DNA from: an uncultured Flavobacteriaceae bacterium
Lineage (GTDB): Bacteria; Bacteroidota; Bacteroidia; Flavobacteriales; Flavobacteriaceae
Direction of reading: 5' to 3'
Assembly (NCBI GenBank): GCA_947501845.1
Contig: CANMXP010000014.1
Coordinates: 1-64,000, forward strand
Length of the DNA stretch: 64,000 bases
Shown here: positions 1 through 7,474 of the stretch, one piece after another
Position numbering within the stretch: position 1 is the stretch's first letter
How the letters are laid out: the number at the start of each line of letters is the position of its first letter
The notes under the pieces: model-generated
The model's database searches: none
What the model was told of the DNA's origin: nothing
The model's input: the letters and a program-made list of their open reading frames with translations, nothing else
Position numbers and translations under genes: made by a program

Positions 1-2
1 TA

Positions 3-386
3 GGAACTCCAGTAGAGGTTGAACTTACCGCCACTTCAGGTGCTTTAACAGCTACTGCAACAGCTATGGTAACCGTAAAAGATGCCAACAATTGTAAATC
101 TGGTGAGCGTGTCGAGCTTGTAAATGTAAATTCAGGGTTCTCTCCTAATGGCGATGGCATTGCAGATACTTTAGAAATAAAAGGTCTTGAAAAATTTAAG
201 AACAACGTTGTTAAAATTTATAACCTAAGCCAGAGATTGCTGTTCAGTGGGCATTATAATGGACCAGGTAGCACCTGGAACGGCACGCATAGAGGTAAAG
301 TACCTGTAGGCTCTTATGTATGTGTGATAGATTTCAACGAGTCACATATAGCCAACGAAGTAAAAATGATATACGTTAATTATTAA
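3..386 (+). CDS. C-terminal end of a T9SS type B secreted protein (partial, cut by window edge)
   Basis: The reading frame is open to the left edge, so only the last ~127 residues are present. It shows an Ig-like/SprB-like tail (VKDANNC) followed by the hallmark FSPNGDGIADTL motif and a conserved beta-sandwich region with WNGTHRGK and PVGSYVCVIDF. This is the gliding-motility-associated C-terminal (type B sorting) domain. In the known family it directs export through the type IX secretion system and attachment to the cell surface. A PorP/SprF gene follows about 100 bp downstream, the usual pairing for type B cargo. The nature of the N-terminal part (adhesin or enzyme) cannot be seen. The domain call is firm. 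Confidence 0.85.
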   Translation, partial: GTPVEVELTATSGALTATATAMVTVKDANNCKSGERVELVNVNSGFSPNGDGIADTLEIKGLEKFKNNVVKIYNLSQRLLFSGHYNGPGSTWNGTHRGKVPVGSYVCVIDFNESHIANEVKMIYVNY

Positions 387-392
387 GTACAT

Positions 393-463
393 GCTTCCCC
401 TTTTTTCTTGTTAAAAGCAATTATTAATTAGACAATCCATTGAATTAATAGGAAGAGGGAAGC
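393..463. other. Intercistronic stem-loop between T9SS cargo and PorP gene
   Basis: GCTTCCC (393-399) can pair with GGGAAGC (457-463), and inside it TATTAATT (422-429) pairs with AATTAATA (443-450) around a 13-base loop. This gives an extended interrupted hairpin. It has no clean T-tract on the plus-strand 3' side, so it may be an mRNA processing or stability element rather than a terminator. Function is inferred. Confidence 0.3.
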
Positions 464-490
464 TATTTAACCTTCATTAAAAGCAATAAA

Positions 491-1402
491 ATGAACAATT
501 ATAAATTATATTTTTTTAGCATAATCTATATCTCTATGTGGAGTATACAATCTTATGCGCAGCAAGATGTAACATTCACCATGTATAATTATAATATGAA
601 CATCATCAATCCTGCTTATGCAGGCACTGGCGAAACATTAGAGTTTACCTCCAACTTTAGAACCCAGTGGCAGGGGCTGGATGGTGCACCAAAGACCCAG
701 AGTTTTTCATTGAGTAGTCCAACAAATGAAAAAGTGGGATTGGGGCTTTCCATTACTAACAGTAGTGTATTTGTACTTAATGAAACAGATGTTTTTGCTG
801 ACTTTTCATATAAATTAAAATTAGATGAAACATTAGAGCTATTCTTGGGGCTTAAAGCAGGAGGCGCTTTTGTAAATATAAACCTTGCCGATATAGGGCT
901 TGATAATGATCCGCTTTTTTCAGAAAATGTGAGTGTATTTAATCCTAATGTTGGAGTAGGAGCCTATTTAAAGGGAAAGAACTTTTTTATAAATATATCG
1001 GCACCTGCACTTCTAAGAACCAAAAGATACGAAAAGAAGTCGGGCATTGTAACACATGCCACAGACAAAATGCAATTTTTTGCTGGTGCAGGGTATCATG
1101 TTCCTTTGAATAAGGATATTACGTTTACGCCGTCTTTTTTAACAAGACTAATTAGTGATGTGCCATTCTCTATGGATATTAGTGGAACGTTAGATGTATA
1201 CGACCTAGTAGAATTTGGTCTTAGCTATAGGCTGAAAGAATCTATAAGTACACTGGTGTTTTTTAAAATGACAAATAAGCTAAGTATAGGATATGCTTAT
1301 GACAGTTCTATAACTGCTGTAAGCAATTATAGAAGGGGAAACCATGAAATAATATTGAAGTTTCCAATACTAATCTTAGGTAAGCCACAATCACAAAAAT
1401 AA
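491..1402 (+). CDS. PorP/SprF family type IX secretion outer-membrane protein
   Basis: 303 residues with an N-terminal signal peptide ending near SYAQQ. The family hallmark NIINPAYAGTGE lies right after the mature N-terminus, followed by RTQWQGLDGAPKTQSFSLSSP, then alternating beta-strand segments to the C-terminus (about 290 residues is typical). PorP/SprF proteins are outer-membrane barrels. Each is usually encoded next to a particular type B T9SS cargo and is needed for that cargo's secretion or anchoring. Here the partner would be the truncated upstream protein ending at 386, with which it probably forms a two-gene unit. The ATG at 491 follows an A-rich leader, as is usual in Bacteroidota. 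The family call is confident; the partnership is inferred from order. Confidence 0.9.
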   Translation: MNNYKLYFFSIIYISMWSIQSYAQQDVTFTMYNYNMNIINPAYAGTGETLEFTSNFRTQWQGLDGAPKTQSFSLSSPTNEKVGLGLSITNSSVFVLNETDVFADFSYKLKLDETLELFLGLKAGGAFVNINLADIGLDNDPLFSENVSVFNPNVGVGAYLKGKNFFINISAPALLRTKRYEKKSGIVTHATDKMQFFAGAGYHVPLNKDITFTPSFLTRLISDVPFSMDISGTLDVYDLVEFGLSYRLKESISTLVFFKMTNKLSIGYAYDSSITAVSNYRRGNHEIILKFPILILGKPQSQK

Positions 1403-1493
1403 GAATAGGAGACAAGCATAAACCAAATTTGAGTTACTAGGTAAGATTAATGATTGTTGCGTATTAATATTTTGAAAAACAAAAGTTTGTTAT

Positions 1494-1562
1494 GTCGAGA
1501 GAACGAAGTATGAGCGACGAGACATCTCTCACGCATATAATATGTCTCGTCGTTCGGAATGA
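1494..1562. repeat. REP-like palindromic element (class with GACGAGACAT arms)
   Basis: GACGAGACAT (1516-1525) and its exact reverse complement ATGTCTCGTC (1542-1551) form a hairpin with a 16-base loop. Pairing extends outward with a few wobble pairs to about 1511/1556. The flanks (GAGAACGAAG, CGTTCGGAATGAAAAC) resemble the GTCATTCCGAACGAAG-type intergenic repeats common in Flavobacteriaceae. It lies between two plus-strand genes and has no coding potential. Confidence 0.6.
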
Positions 1563-1695
1563 AAACATCTTCTATAGTTGTACTGTAAGTCCTAGAGTGG
1601 TAAAATGAGAATGTTTAGGTTCTTTCATATAACCACAATTAAAATAAAAAAAAGAGTTATTTATGGTAATTGATAAAACCCAAATTATATATAAA

Positions 1696-2679
1696 ATGAA
1701 TAAGAAAATGAGACAAATTAAAATGTTTAAACCTTTATTGTTTTTGCTGTTTACTATAGCGCTTTTTGCATGTAGTTCTAATAATGATTCTAATCAAGAA
1801 GATAGTGAAGAAATAATAGCCACTAAAGAAAAATTAGTTGGAGATTGGAAATTGGTAAGTAGTACTATCGATAATAAAAATGTGTCATCATCAGAATTTA
1901 AATGCTTAAAAAATTCAACAGCTATTTTTAATCAAGATGGTACATATGAACTAACGTTTTTAAAACTTGGAAGCGGTTCTACGGATCTCTGTTCTAAAAC
2001 AAGTACACAATCTGGAACTTATACGGTTATTGGTTTGAACAGTGTTACTTTTTTTAATTCTAATTCAGAAATCAAGTTAATTGATGATATCCTACAAATT
2101 ACTTCCAAAATCACCAATGGTGATCAGGAACAAGATCTAGTAGATACTTTTATTAGAAATGACAATACGGAATTAGAGGAAAGTACAGAAGAAGAATCAG
2201 ACAACGTAGAAACAGAAGTAGGTGATGATAATGAAGAAGATAACACTTTTGATGGCACTCAAGTAATTCAAAAAATAGTAGGAAGTTGGAAAATTGACTC
2301 TGACCAGGACTGTCTTCAAAAGAATACAATAGAATTTAAGGCTCAAAGTGTTTTTGAGTTTATACAACATAAAAAAAGCTTTAATCGTAGAGATTTGCTA
2401 GACTATAATGTTAGTGTAAGTTACCCTTTACCAGAAAGTATTAAAGCAACAGTGACTAAAGGTAATGATGTGGTTGTTTTTGATACTAGTGAAGAATGTC
2501 AATTTACTAAAACCAGTACTTTAGAGTATATTGTAAAAGATGAAAAAACGATACTACTTAAAAACATTTCGGGTCTCAAAATGTTGTTGGAAGATGACCA
2601 AACTATTAAGCTTATATATACATTTATAGATAGTGATAGTAATGAACAGGTTAGAGAATTTATTTATAAAAAGCAATAA
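1696..2679 (+). CDS. Lipoprotein with two lipocalin-like domains
   Basis: Starting at the ATG at 1696 gives a good lipoprotein signal: basic MNKKMRQIKMFK, a hydrophobic stretch, then the lipobox FACSS. An upstream in-frame ATG at 1663 would only add a hydrophilic tail. The mature protein has two similar modules, each opening with a G-D/S-W-K motif (LVGDWKLVSS and IVGSWKIDSD). The second follows a very acidic Glu/Asp linker. The pattern matches the lipocalin-like (DUF4923/lipocalin_5-type) lipoproteins of Bacteroidota, of unknown ligand. It stands alone, with a strong hairpin terminator about 105 bp downstream. A ligand-binding or envelope role is inferred. Confidence 0.65.
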   Translation: MNKKMRQIKMFKPLLFLLFTIALFACSSNNDSNQEDSEEIIATKEKLVGDWKLVSSTIDNKNVSSSEFKCLKNSTAIFNQDGTYELTFLKLGSGSTDLCSKTSTQSGTYTVIGLNSVTFFNSNSEIKLIDDILQITSKITNGDQEQDLVDTFIRNDNTELEESTEEESDNVETEVGDDNEEDNTFDGTQVIQKIVGSWKIDSDQDCLQKNTIEFKAQSVFEFIQHKKSFNRRDLLDYNVSVSYPLPESIKATVTKGNDVVVFDTSEECQFTKTSTLEYIVKDEKTILLKNISGLKMLLEDDQTIKLIYTFIDSDSNEQVREFIYKKQ

Positions 2680-2783
2680 AATGAGGGGCTTTAGCAAATG
2701 AGTTCATAGTACCTTTTTTGATTTAAGCAAAAAATAAGTGTATAGCAATGTTTCCTTTGTATAACAGTGCTGCATAACTATAA

Positions 2784-2813
2784 AAAAAATGGAGGTGAAA
2801 CCTCCATTTTTTA
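2784..2813 (+). terminator. Rho-independent terminator after the lipoprotein gene
   Basis: AAAAAATGGAGGT, loop GAA, ACCTCCATTTTTT: a perfect GC-containing stem flanked by A and T runs on the two sides. It could work in both directions. Confidence 0.8.
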
Positions 2814-2960
2814 TTCAATATTCTTAAAGATTTACAAATTAATTGGGGTATAATGTGTTCCAATTCCTATTTTAAATAACGCGTTCATCCGAACAAATTT
2901 TAGCCATTTTTCAGGAAATAGAAAAAGTCAAGATGAATTCAACATAAAAGTCAAAAAAAA

Positions 2961-2997
2961 AGCGTCGTTGAGAAATAGGTACTACTGTGGCAATCTG
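2961..2997. repeat. Degenerate REP-like element
   Basis: Begins CGTCGTTGAGAA and ends TGTGGCAATCTG, matching both ends of the better-preserved copy at 8613-8646 (CGTCATTGCGAG... CGTGGCAATCT) with a diverged middle. Confidence 0.4.
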
Positions 2998-3782
2998 TTT
3001 ATCTATAGTCGGTCATTAATATCTATGGATTGCTACTAGGTGTATTATAAAGCTAATCTTTAAGCACAGACTCAGACTGTTTTTGAGAGTAGCCCACGTT
3101 CACACATGGTCTAGTTGGCCCATTTTAGTGTAGAAGCCAGCATATATTTCTGGAGTTAATACCAAGGCATCACGAACATATAGTATATACAAAAGCGGTT
3201 CTAGAGATGTGAGGCTTCGCGCTTGACTTTTATTGGACATATCAAAAGAAAAAAACTACCCATGAGACATCTTTTCATTTGTTCATTTTTTACGACTCCA
3301 AACAAAATGAACATAAACAATTTCCAAACACATTAAAACTGCCCAAAAACCAATTTTTTAAATCCCATAAAACCACTTTTTAGTCCTCATTTTAACATCC
3401 TTAAGCACATTTTTTATTAGAGTAGTTAAATAGAATGAATCTTAGCTTTAAAATTATGTTTATCGTGTTTGAAATTATAAAAAGAGCAGGGTATAGGCAT
3501 TATAGAAATTAACATCTATACATAAATCTAAAACAGGTTTAAATACTAATAAACAATATAAAACAACTGTAAAGTAAATTATCCATGTCAAATAGAGAAT
3601 CATCCATGTTTTAGAGCATAAAATGAAGATAGTTTTGTCCATAAATAGCATTAATAGCAATAGGCGTGTCGTTCATATAGAGGTTATTGGGAGGCAATTT
3701 CTAACTTAAATAGGCACGCTTATTTTAATCTTGTTATGAAGCTATTGATATTAAAAAAACAATAAAAAGAGCTAGTAAGTTA

Positions 3783-4589
3783 ATGAAAGAAAAAGTAGCA
3801 ATTTTAACTAAGAATAAATCAGAGTGTACATCCTTATTAGAAGATTTAAAGCTAAGCGGTGTAAGCAGAAGTGAGGTCTTTTTTTCTTGGAAGGATATGT
3901 GGCTATCAGAACAAAAAAGCGAATATGATTTTATACTAATTGATTATTGCTTCTTTGATATGTTTAGAGATGACATTGTAGTATATCATTTGTTTCATAA
4001 ATATAAATTTAAAATAACCTTTTACAGCAATATTTCTCATAAAGTGAAAACCCAAAAAGGCAATGTAGCGATAGATTTATATAGAATATTTTTCAGGCCA
4101 TTTGTAGATTTTGATAAACTGATAAAAAGTGCTATAAATAATGAAGAGGTAATTGGCATAGAAGAGAATGCGTTGGGTGGAGTGTCGGGAACTGAAAAAG
4201 CATTACATCTAAAAAAAGATACTTTTTTCTTAAAGGAAGGCTATTCACTAATTAAATTTAATTTAAATGAAGTGTTATGCTTAGAGAGTGATCGCAATTA
4301 CATAACGGTATACTTATCTAATGGAAAACACTTAATAAGAGAAACCCTCCAATCAGTATTAGAAATTTTACCAAGCAATTTTATCAGAATAAATAGATCG
4401 GTAATCATCAATATAGACAAAATCTATAAGGTAGTAGGCAATAGAGTGCATATTAATGGCCTAAATAGTTTTCGTCCAATAATAGCAAATAAATACAAAT
4501 TAGACATTTCAAATGCGGTGCCTATGTTTAGCCAAAAACATACCGTGCATTGGAATTGCAATAAAAAAGAGAAAACCTGTAAAAACTAA
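3783..4589 (+). CDS. LytTR-domain DNA-binding regulator with a degenerate receiver-like N-terminus
   Basis: 268 residues. The C-terminal part (about 145-250) is a clear LytTR DNA-binding domain: FLKEGYSLIKF, the EVLCLESDRNYITVYL core, RETLQSVLEILP, and FIRINRSVIINIDKI. The N-terminal ~120 residues have alternating strand/helix spacing like a receiver (YDFILIDYCFFD), but the typical phospho-acceptor context and conserved Lys are not convincing. It is probably a pseudo-receiver or unphosphorylated sensor domain. No histidine kinase gene is nearby. Known LytTR regulators control secreted peptides, bacteriocins, exopolysaccharide and competence. Three tiny hydrophobic ORFs and an outer-membrane protein lie directly downstream on the same strand and are candidate targets, which is inference. 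Confidence 0.8.
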   Translation: MKEKVAILTKNKSECTSLLEDLKLSGVSRSEVFFSWKDMWLSEQKSEYDFILIDYCFFDMFRDDIVVYHLFHKYKFKITFYSNISHKVKTQKGNVAIDLYRIFFRPFVDFDKLIKSAINNEEVIGIEENALGGVSGTEKALHLKKDTFFLKEGYSLIKFNLNEVLCLESDRNYITVYLSNGKHLIRETLQSVLEILPSNFIRINRSVIINIDKIYKVVGNRVHINGLNSFRPIIANKYKLDISNAVPMFSQKHTVHWNCNKKEKTCKN

Positions 4590-4635
4590 GTTTTACAGCA
4601 AATTAAAAAAGTTTAAAAGGATTCAAAAAAATAAC

Positions 4636-4752
4636 ATGGAAAAAACAATAAAACGCATAATAGTACTAATTATCATTGTAATTGGAGTTTTATGTATAGC
4701 CAAAGAATTAGGTGTCAACGTAGAAGGCATAATTATGAATGGAGGTAAATAA
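4636..4752 (+). CDS. 38-residue hydrophobic micropeptide
   Basis: ATG at 4636, 46 bp after the LytTR gene. It encodes a basic start (MEKTIKR), one transmembrane-like segment (IIVLIIIVIGVLCIA), then a polar tail ending in IIMNGGK. The length, a single hydrophobic helix and a Gly-rich C-terminus suit a small membrane protein or a peptide precursor. No family is recognised. It is supported by the tight same-strand packing with two more such ORFs. Confidence 0.5.
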   Translation: MEKTIKRIIVLIIIVIGVLCIAKELGVNVEGIIMNGGK

Positions 4753-4814
4753 TCTCAAATAGAGTAATCAGTAATTCTATAGTATCCCAAATTAATAATT
4801 AACAAAACTTTAAA

Positions 4815-4916
4815 ATGAAATACCAGGAAGAAAAATTATATGCTTTATGTGCTTTAATGGTTGTACTCACTCTGTGTACAGTGTTATTTGTAATAACATT
4901 GATCGTGCATTCATAA
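4815..4916 (+). CDS. 33-residue hydrophobic micropeptide
   Basis: ATG at 4815 after an A-rich leader. It starts MKYQEEKLYALC and continues into one transmembrane-like segment to the end (MVVLTLCTVLFVITLIVHS). It carries two cysteines. It lies in the run of three tiny ORFs between the LytTR regulator and the outer-membrane protein gene. Function is unknown; the coding call rests on composition and spacing only. Confidence 0.4.
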   Translation: MKYQEEKLYALCALMVVLTLCTVLFVITLIVHS

Positions 4917-4943
4917 GTTTAAAAATTAAGTATAGTAAGTATT

Positions 4944-5018
4944 ATGAAAATAGTAGTGATAATGGTATTAGTCATAATGTTTTACTGTGGAGTGGTTGAA
5001 TCTGATAATTGGCAATAA
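4944..5018 (+). CDS. 24-residue hydrophobic micropeptide
   Basis: ATG at 4944 encodes MKIVVIMVLVIMFYCGVVES plus four more residues. It has a signal-like hydrophobic N-terminus and a short polar tail. It is the shortest of the three tiny ORFs and ends 21 bp before the outer-membrane protein gene at 5040. This is a low-confidence call, since any AT-rich region yields such frames. The 28-bp spacing from the preceding tiny ORF and the A-rich leader are the main support. Confidence 0.3.
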   Translation: MKIVVIMVLVIMFYCGVVESDNWQ

Positions 5019-5039
5019 AAAACAATAGTAAAGAGATAA

Positions 5040-5582
5040 ATGAAGACTATTAAAAAAATAATAATAGCACTATTGTTGGTAATAAGTTCAATAGCCAATG
5101 CCCAATTTATAGATAAAGATTACACACAGGTAAGTATGTTTATAGACCCAACAGTTACATATTACGGTTTCCAGATAGGTGGTGAAATTCAAAAAATCAT
5201 GCATTGGGGATATGCTTCGGTAGCCGCTTCTACCTATTACGGCTTTAAGGTAGCTTATACAGACCTAATAGGTACACTAGGTATTAATTTCAATCTGTTT
5301 AATAATGATATTATTAGATATTACAGTGGGGCACGTTTAGGGATAATCTGGCGAGAAACAAGCCCTTTTCCTATGGTTGGTGGTGCTGTAGGTTTTGATA
5401 TAAGATTATCAAAATTTTATGCTAAAACCAAATATTACATTGGCACCAGGTTATGGACAGACTATAGAGAAGACCAGAAAGACCAATTTTATGGTGATTC
5501 TGGTGGTTATCAGAAAGGACTCATTACCAATAATCCCTTGTTGCAGGAAAATGGAGCAGTCGTATTTTCTATATCATGGTAG
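5040..5582 (+). CDS. Small predicted outer-membrane beta-barrel protein
   Basis: 180 residues with a clean signal peptide (MKTIKKIIIALLLVISSIANAQ). The mature part has alternating aromatic/hydrophobic strands (VTYYGFQIGGEIQK, ASVAASTYYGFKVAY, IRYYSGARLGIIWR, FYAKTKYYIGTRLWTDY) and ends in a strand with a C-terminal aromatic residue (VVFSISW), as in outer-membrane barrels. It is too short for PorP or TonB families. No specific family is recognised. It lies in the same-strand run from the LytTR gene to ibrAB and may be co-transcribed with them. Confidence 0.6.
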   Translation: MKTIKKIIIALLLVISSIANAQFIDKDYTQVSMFIDPTVTYYGFQIGGEIQKIMHWGYASVAASTYYGFKVAYTDLIGTLGINFNLFNNDIIRYYSGARLGIIWRETSPFPMVGGAVGFDIRLSKFYAKTKYYIGTRLWTDYREDQKDQFYGDSGGYQKGLITNNPLLQENGAVVFSISW

Positions 5583-5610
5583 AATAAATAATAACAAATC
5601 AAACAGACCA

Positions 5611-5639
5611 TGTAATTGTGGGAGTAACGAAGCAATCTC
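5611..5639. repeat. Short REP-like element
   Basis: TGTAATTGTGGGAGTAACGAAGCAATCTC resembles the conserved outer parts of the GTCATTGCGAGGAG...GCAATCT intergenic repeat seen whole at 8613-8646. ATTG and CAAT can pair. It sits between the outer-membrane protein gene and the ibrA-like gene. Confidence 0.4.
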
Positions 5640-5661
5640 AAAAAGTATTAATAAATAAAAC

Positions 5662-6837
5662 ATGCCCAAAAACTATTTAAACGAAAATGTTTATATCGCA
5701 GCCAGAAAGCGTATGCAAGACATTTTTAACACGTTTCCAAAAACATACATAGCCTTTAGTGGGGGAAAAGACAGTACCGTAATGTTGCATTTGGCACTTG
5801 AAGTAGCAAAATCAGAAAATTGTTTGCCTCTTAATGTGTTATTTGTTGACTTAGAAGGCCAATACAATATCACAATACAACATATTGAAAGAGTAGCTTT
5901 AAATTCTAAAGAAATTAATTTACATTGGGTCTGTTTGCCTTTAAATCTTAGAAATTCGGTCAGTGTTTTTCAACCACATTGGCGCTGTTGGGATCCAGAA
6001 CTGTCCAGCCTATGGATTCGTCCCATGCCAAAACATCCTCAGGTAATTTCAAATACAGAACAGTATCCTTTTTTTAAATATGGAATGGAATTCGAAGATT
6101 TTGTATACCAATGGGGAAATTGGTTTGCAAATGGAGAAAAGTGTACCTGCCTATTGGGAATTCGGTCTGATGAAAGTTTAAATAGGTTTTTTTCAGTAAC
6201 AACCAATGGTTGGCTAGGAAAAAACTGGATGAGTAAAGCCTCAGAAAATTTAGTGTTCTCTTATCCCATTTACGACTGGAGAACCGAAGACATATGGCGT
6301 TATGTTGGAAAGAAAAAAATACAGTACAATAAACTATACGATTATTTTTATTTATGTGGAATATCAATTCATAAAATGCGTATTTGCCAACCCTATGGTG
6401 ATGATCAACGGCAGAGTTTGGCCTACTATCAACAGATAGAGCCAGACACTTGGAATAAAGTACTAAAACGCGTTCATGGAGTTAATTTTGGAGCCATTTA
6501 TAGTAAGACTGCTGTGCTAGGCAGGATAAAAGTGATATTGCCAGAGGGGCTTACCTGGAAAAAATATACATACACCTTATTACAATCCATGCCAGAAATT
6601 ACCCGACATCATTACACAAGTAAAATAAAAACTTTTCTTAAGTGGTGGGAAAACAATGGATTTACTCTAGAACTCATACAAGATGAAGGAAATCTAAAAT
6701 TAGAAAATACAGGTAAGATACCTTCTTGGAGAAGAATATGTAAGTGTATCATTAAAAACGATTGGTGGTGTCGCAGTTTGGGCTTTTGCCAAACTAAAAA
6801 AACTTATGAAACTTTATATGCAAAAAAAACAGCCTAA
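5662..6837 (+). CDS. ibrA: IbrA-like PAPS-reductase-fold protein (DUF3440)
   Basis: 391 residues. The N-terminal PAPS-reductase/ATP-pyrophosphatase fold carries the PP-loop SGGKDS (33-38), followed by the adenine-side segment LFVDLEGQYN. The C-terminal half, with many Trp/Tyr/Cys residues, matches the DUF3440 part of IbrA. It is followed at once by a ParB-like gene overlapping by 1 bp (taATGa), the same order as ibrA-ibrB in Escherichia coli, where the pair was described as activating surface immunoglobulin-binding protein genes from a prophage. Biochemically, PP-loop enzymes adenylate or reduce sulfur-containing or nucleotide substrates; the substrate here is unknown. The family call is strong, a role in regulation or nucleic-acid chemistry is inference. 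Confidence 0.85.
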   Translation: MPKNYLNENVYIAARKRMQDIFNTFPKTYIAFSGGKDSTVMLHLALEVAKSENCLPLNVLFVDLEGQYNITIQHIERVALNSKEINLHWVCLPLNLRNSVSVFQPHWRCWDPELSSLWIRPMPKHPQVISNTEQYPFFKYGMEFEDFVYQWGNWFANGEKCTCLLGIRSDESLNRFFSVTTNGWLGKNWMSKASENLVFSYPIYDWRTEDIWRYVGKKKIQYNKLYDYFYLCGISIHKMRICQPYGDDQRQSLAYYQQIEPDTWNKVLKRVHGVNFGAIYSKTAVLGRIKVILPEGLTWKKYTYTLLQSMPEITRHHYTSKIKTFLKWWENNGFTLELIQDEGNLKLENTGKIPSWRRICKCIIKNDWWCRSLGFCQTKKTYETLYAKKTA

Positions 6838-7445
6838 TGAGTAAGAGTGTAAAACAAGATATTCTAAACATTATAGAAGAAAACAAGGTACTATCAAAAG
6901 ATAATAAAATAGAGCTAATAGAAAGGGTTCTTGCGGCTTTGAATACCTATAAGGAACCTGTTTCAGAAGTGTTATGGGTACCCTTAAATGCTATAGTACC
7001 AAATACCTATAACCCTAATAAAATGGCTGTTCCAGAAAAACGTTTGTTGCTCCGTTCCATGTTAGAGCACGGTATAACGCAGCCTTTGGTGGTGGGACCC
7101 GAAAAAAACCAACAATACGTATTGATTGATGGGTATCACCGTTGGTGCATTATTAAAAAAAGCAAGGAACTATGTAACAGGTTAAACCACAAGGTACCTG
7201 TGGTAGTATTAAATGGATCAATTAAAAATCAAATAGTCGCCACTGTCCGACACAATAGAGCTCGTGGGCAGCATCAAATAGGAGAAATAGGTGAAGTAGT
7301 AAAAACATTATCAAAAAATGGGTGGCCATCGGCAAAAATTATGGATGCTCTGGGTATGGAGGCAGATGAAGTACTCAGGTTAAAGCAATTCAAAGGCTTG
7401 GGCGAATTATTTAAAGATGATGATTATTCTAAATCATGGAATTGA
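6837..7445 (+). CDS. ibrB: IbrB-like ParB/sulfiredoxin-fold protein
   Basis: 202 residues. The central ParB/Srx domain has VPLNAIVPNTYNPN (48-61), then HGITQPLVV and the nucleotide-binding-type motif DGYHRW (98-103). RHNRARGQH (138-146) and a helical HTH-like stretch follow. It lacks the partner-protein and dimerisation parts of a true chromosome-partition ParB and has no parA neighbour, so it is the stand-alone ParB-like partner of IbrA. The start codon overlaps the ibrA-like stop by one base, implying translational coupling. In the wider family, stand-alone ParB-fold proteins can be nucleases, CTPases or sulfiredoxin-like phosphotransferases. Which applies here cannot be read from sequence alone. 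Confidence 0.8.
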   Translation: MSKSVKQDILNIIEENKVLSKDNKIELIERVLAALNTYKEPVSEVLWVPLNAIVPNTYNPNKMAVPEKRLLLRSMLEHGITQPLVVGPEKNQQYVLIDGYHRWCIIKKSKELCNRLNHKVPVVVLNGSIKNQIVATVRHNRARGQHQIGEIGEVVKTLSKNGWPSAKIMDALGMEADEVLRLKQFKGLGELFKDDDYSKSWN

Positions 7446-7474
7446 TTTGAAAACAGATAAGATAACTAAATAAA

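Larger units (their letters stand above)
2680..3782. other. 1.1-kb stretch without a convincing gene
   Basis: It holds the terminator at 2784-2813, a degenerate REP-like copy at 2961-2997, and an otherwise AT-rich sequence with scattered stops in all frames. A minus-strand stretch from 3240 to 3100 reads as 46 codons of protein-like sequence (contains LEPLLYILYVRDALV), possibly a gene relic. A 61-codon minus-strand frame at 3475-3660 has poor composition and is not called. The stretch separates the lipoprotein from the accessory-looking block beginning at 3783. Confidence 0.5.

Noticed and set aside
3475-3660. 61-codon minus-strand ORF
   Set aside because: Composition is dominated by Leu/Phe/Tyr/Ile from AT-rich DNA; no leader, partner or motif.
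5419-5658. 79-codon frame overlapping the end of the small outer-membrane protein
   Set aside because: Shadow frame of a real gene; the extra part is basic/Asn-rich and covers a REP-like repeat.
6837-7445. ParB-like gene considered as a chromosome or plasmid partition gene
   Set aside because: No parA neighbour, no centromere-like repeats and coupling to a PP-loop gene; it fits IbrB.
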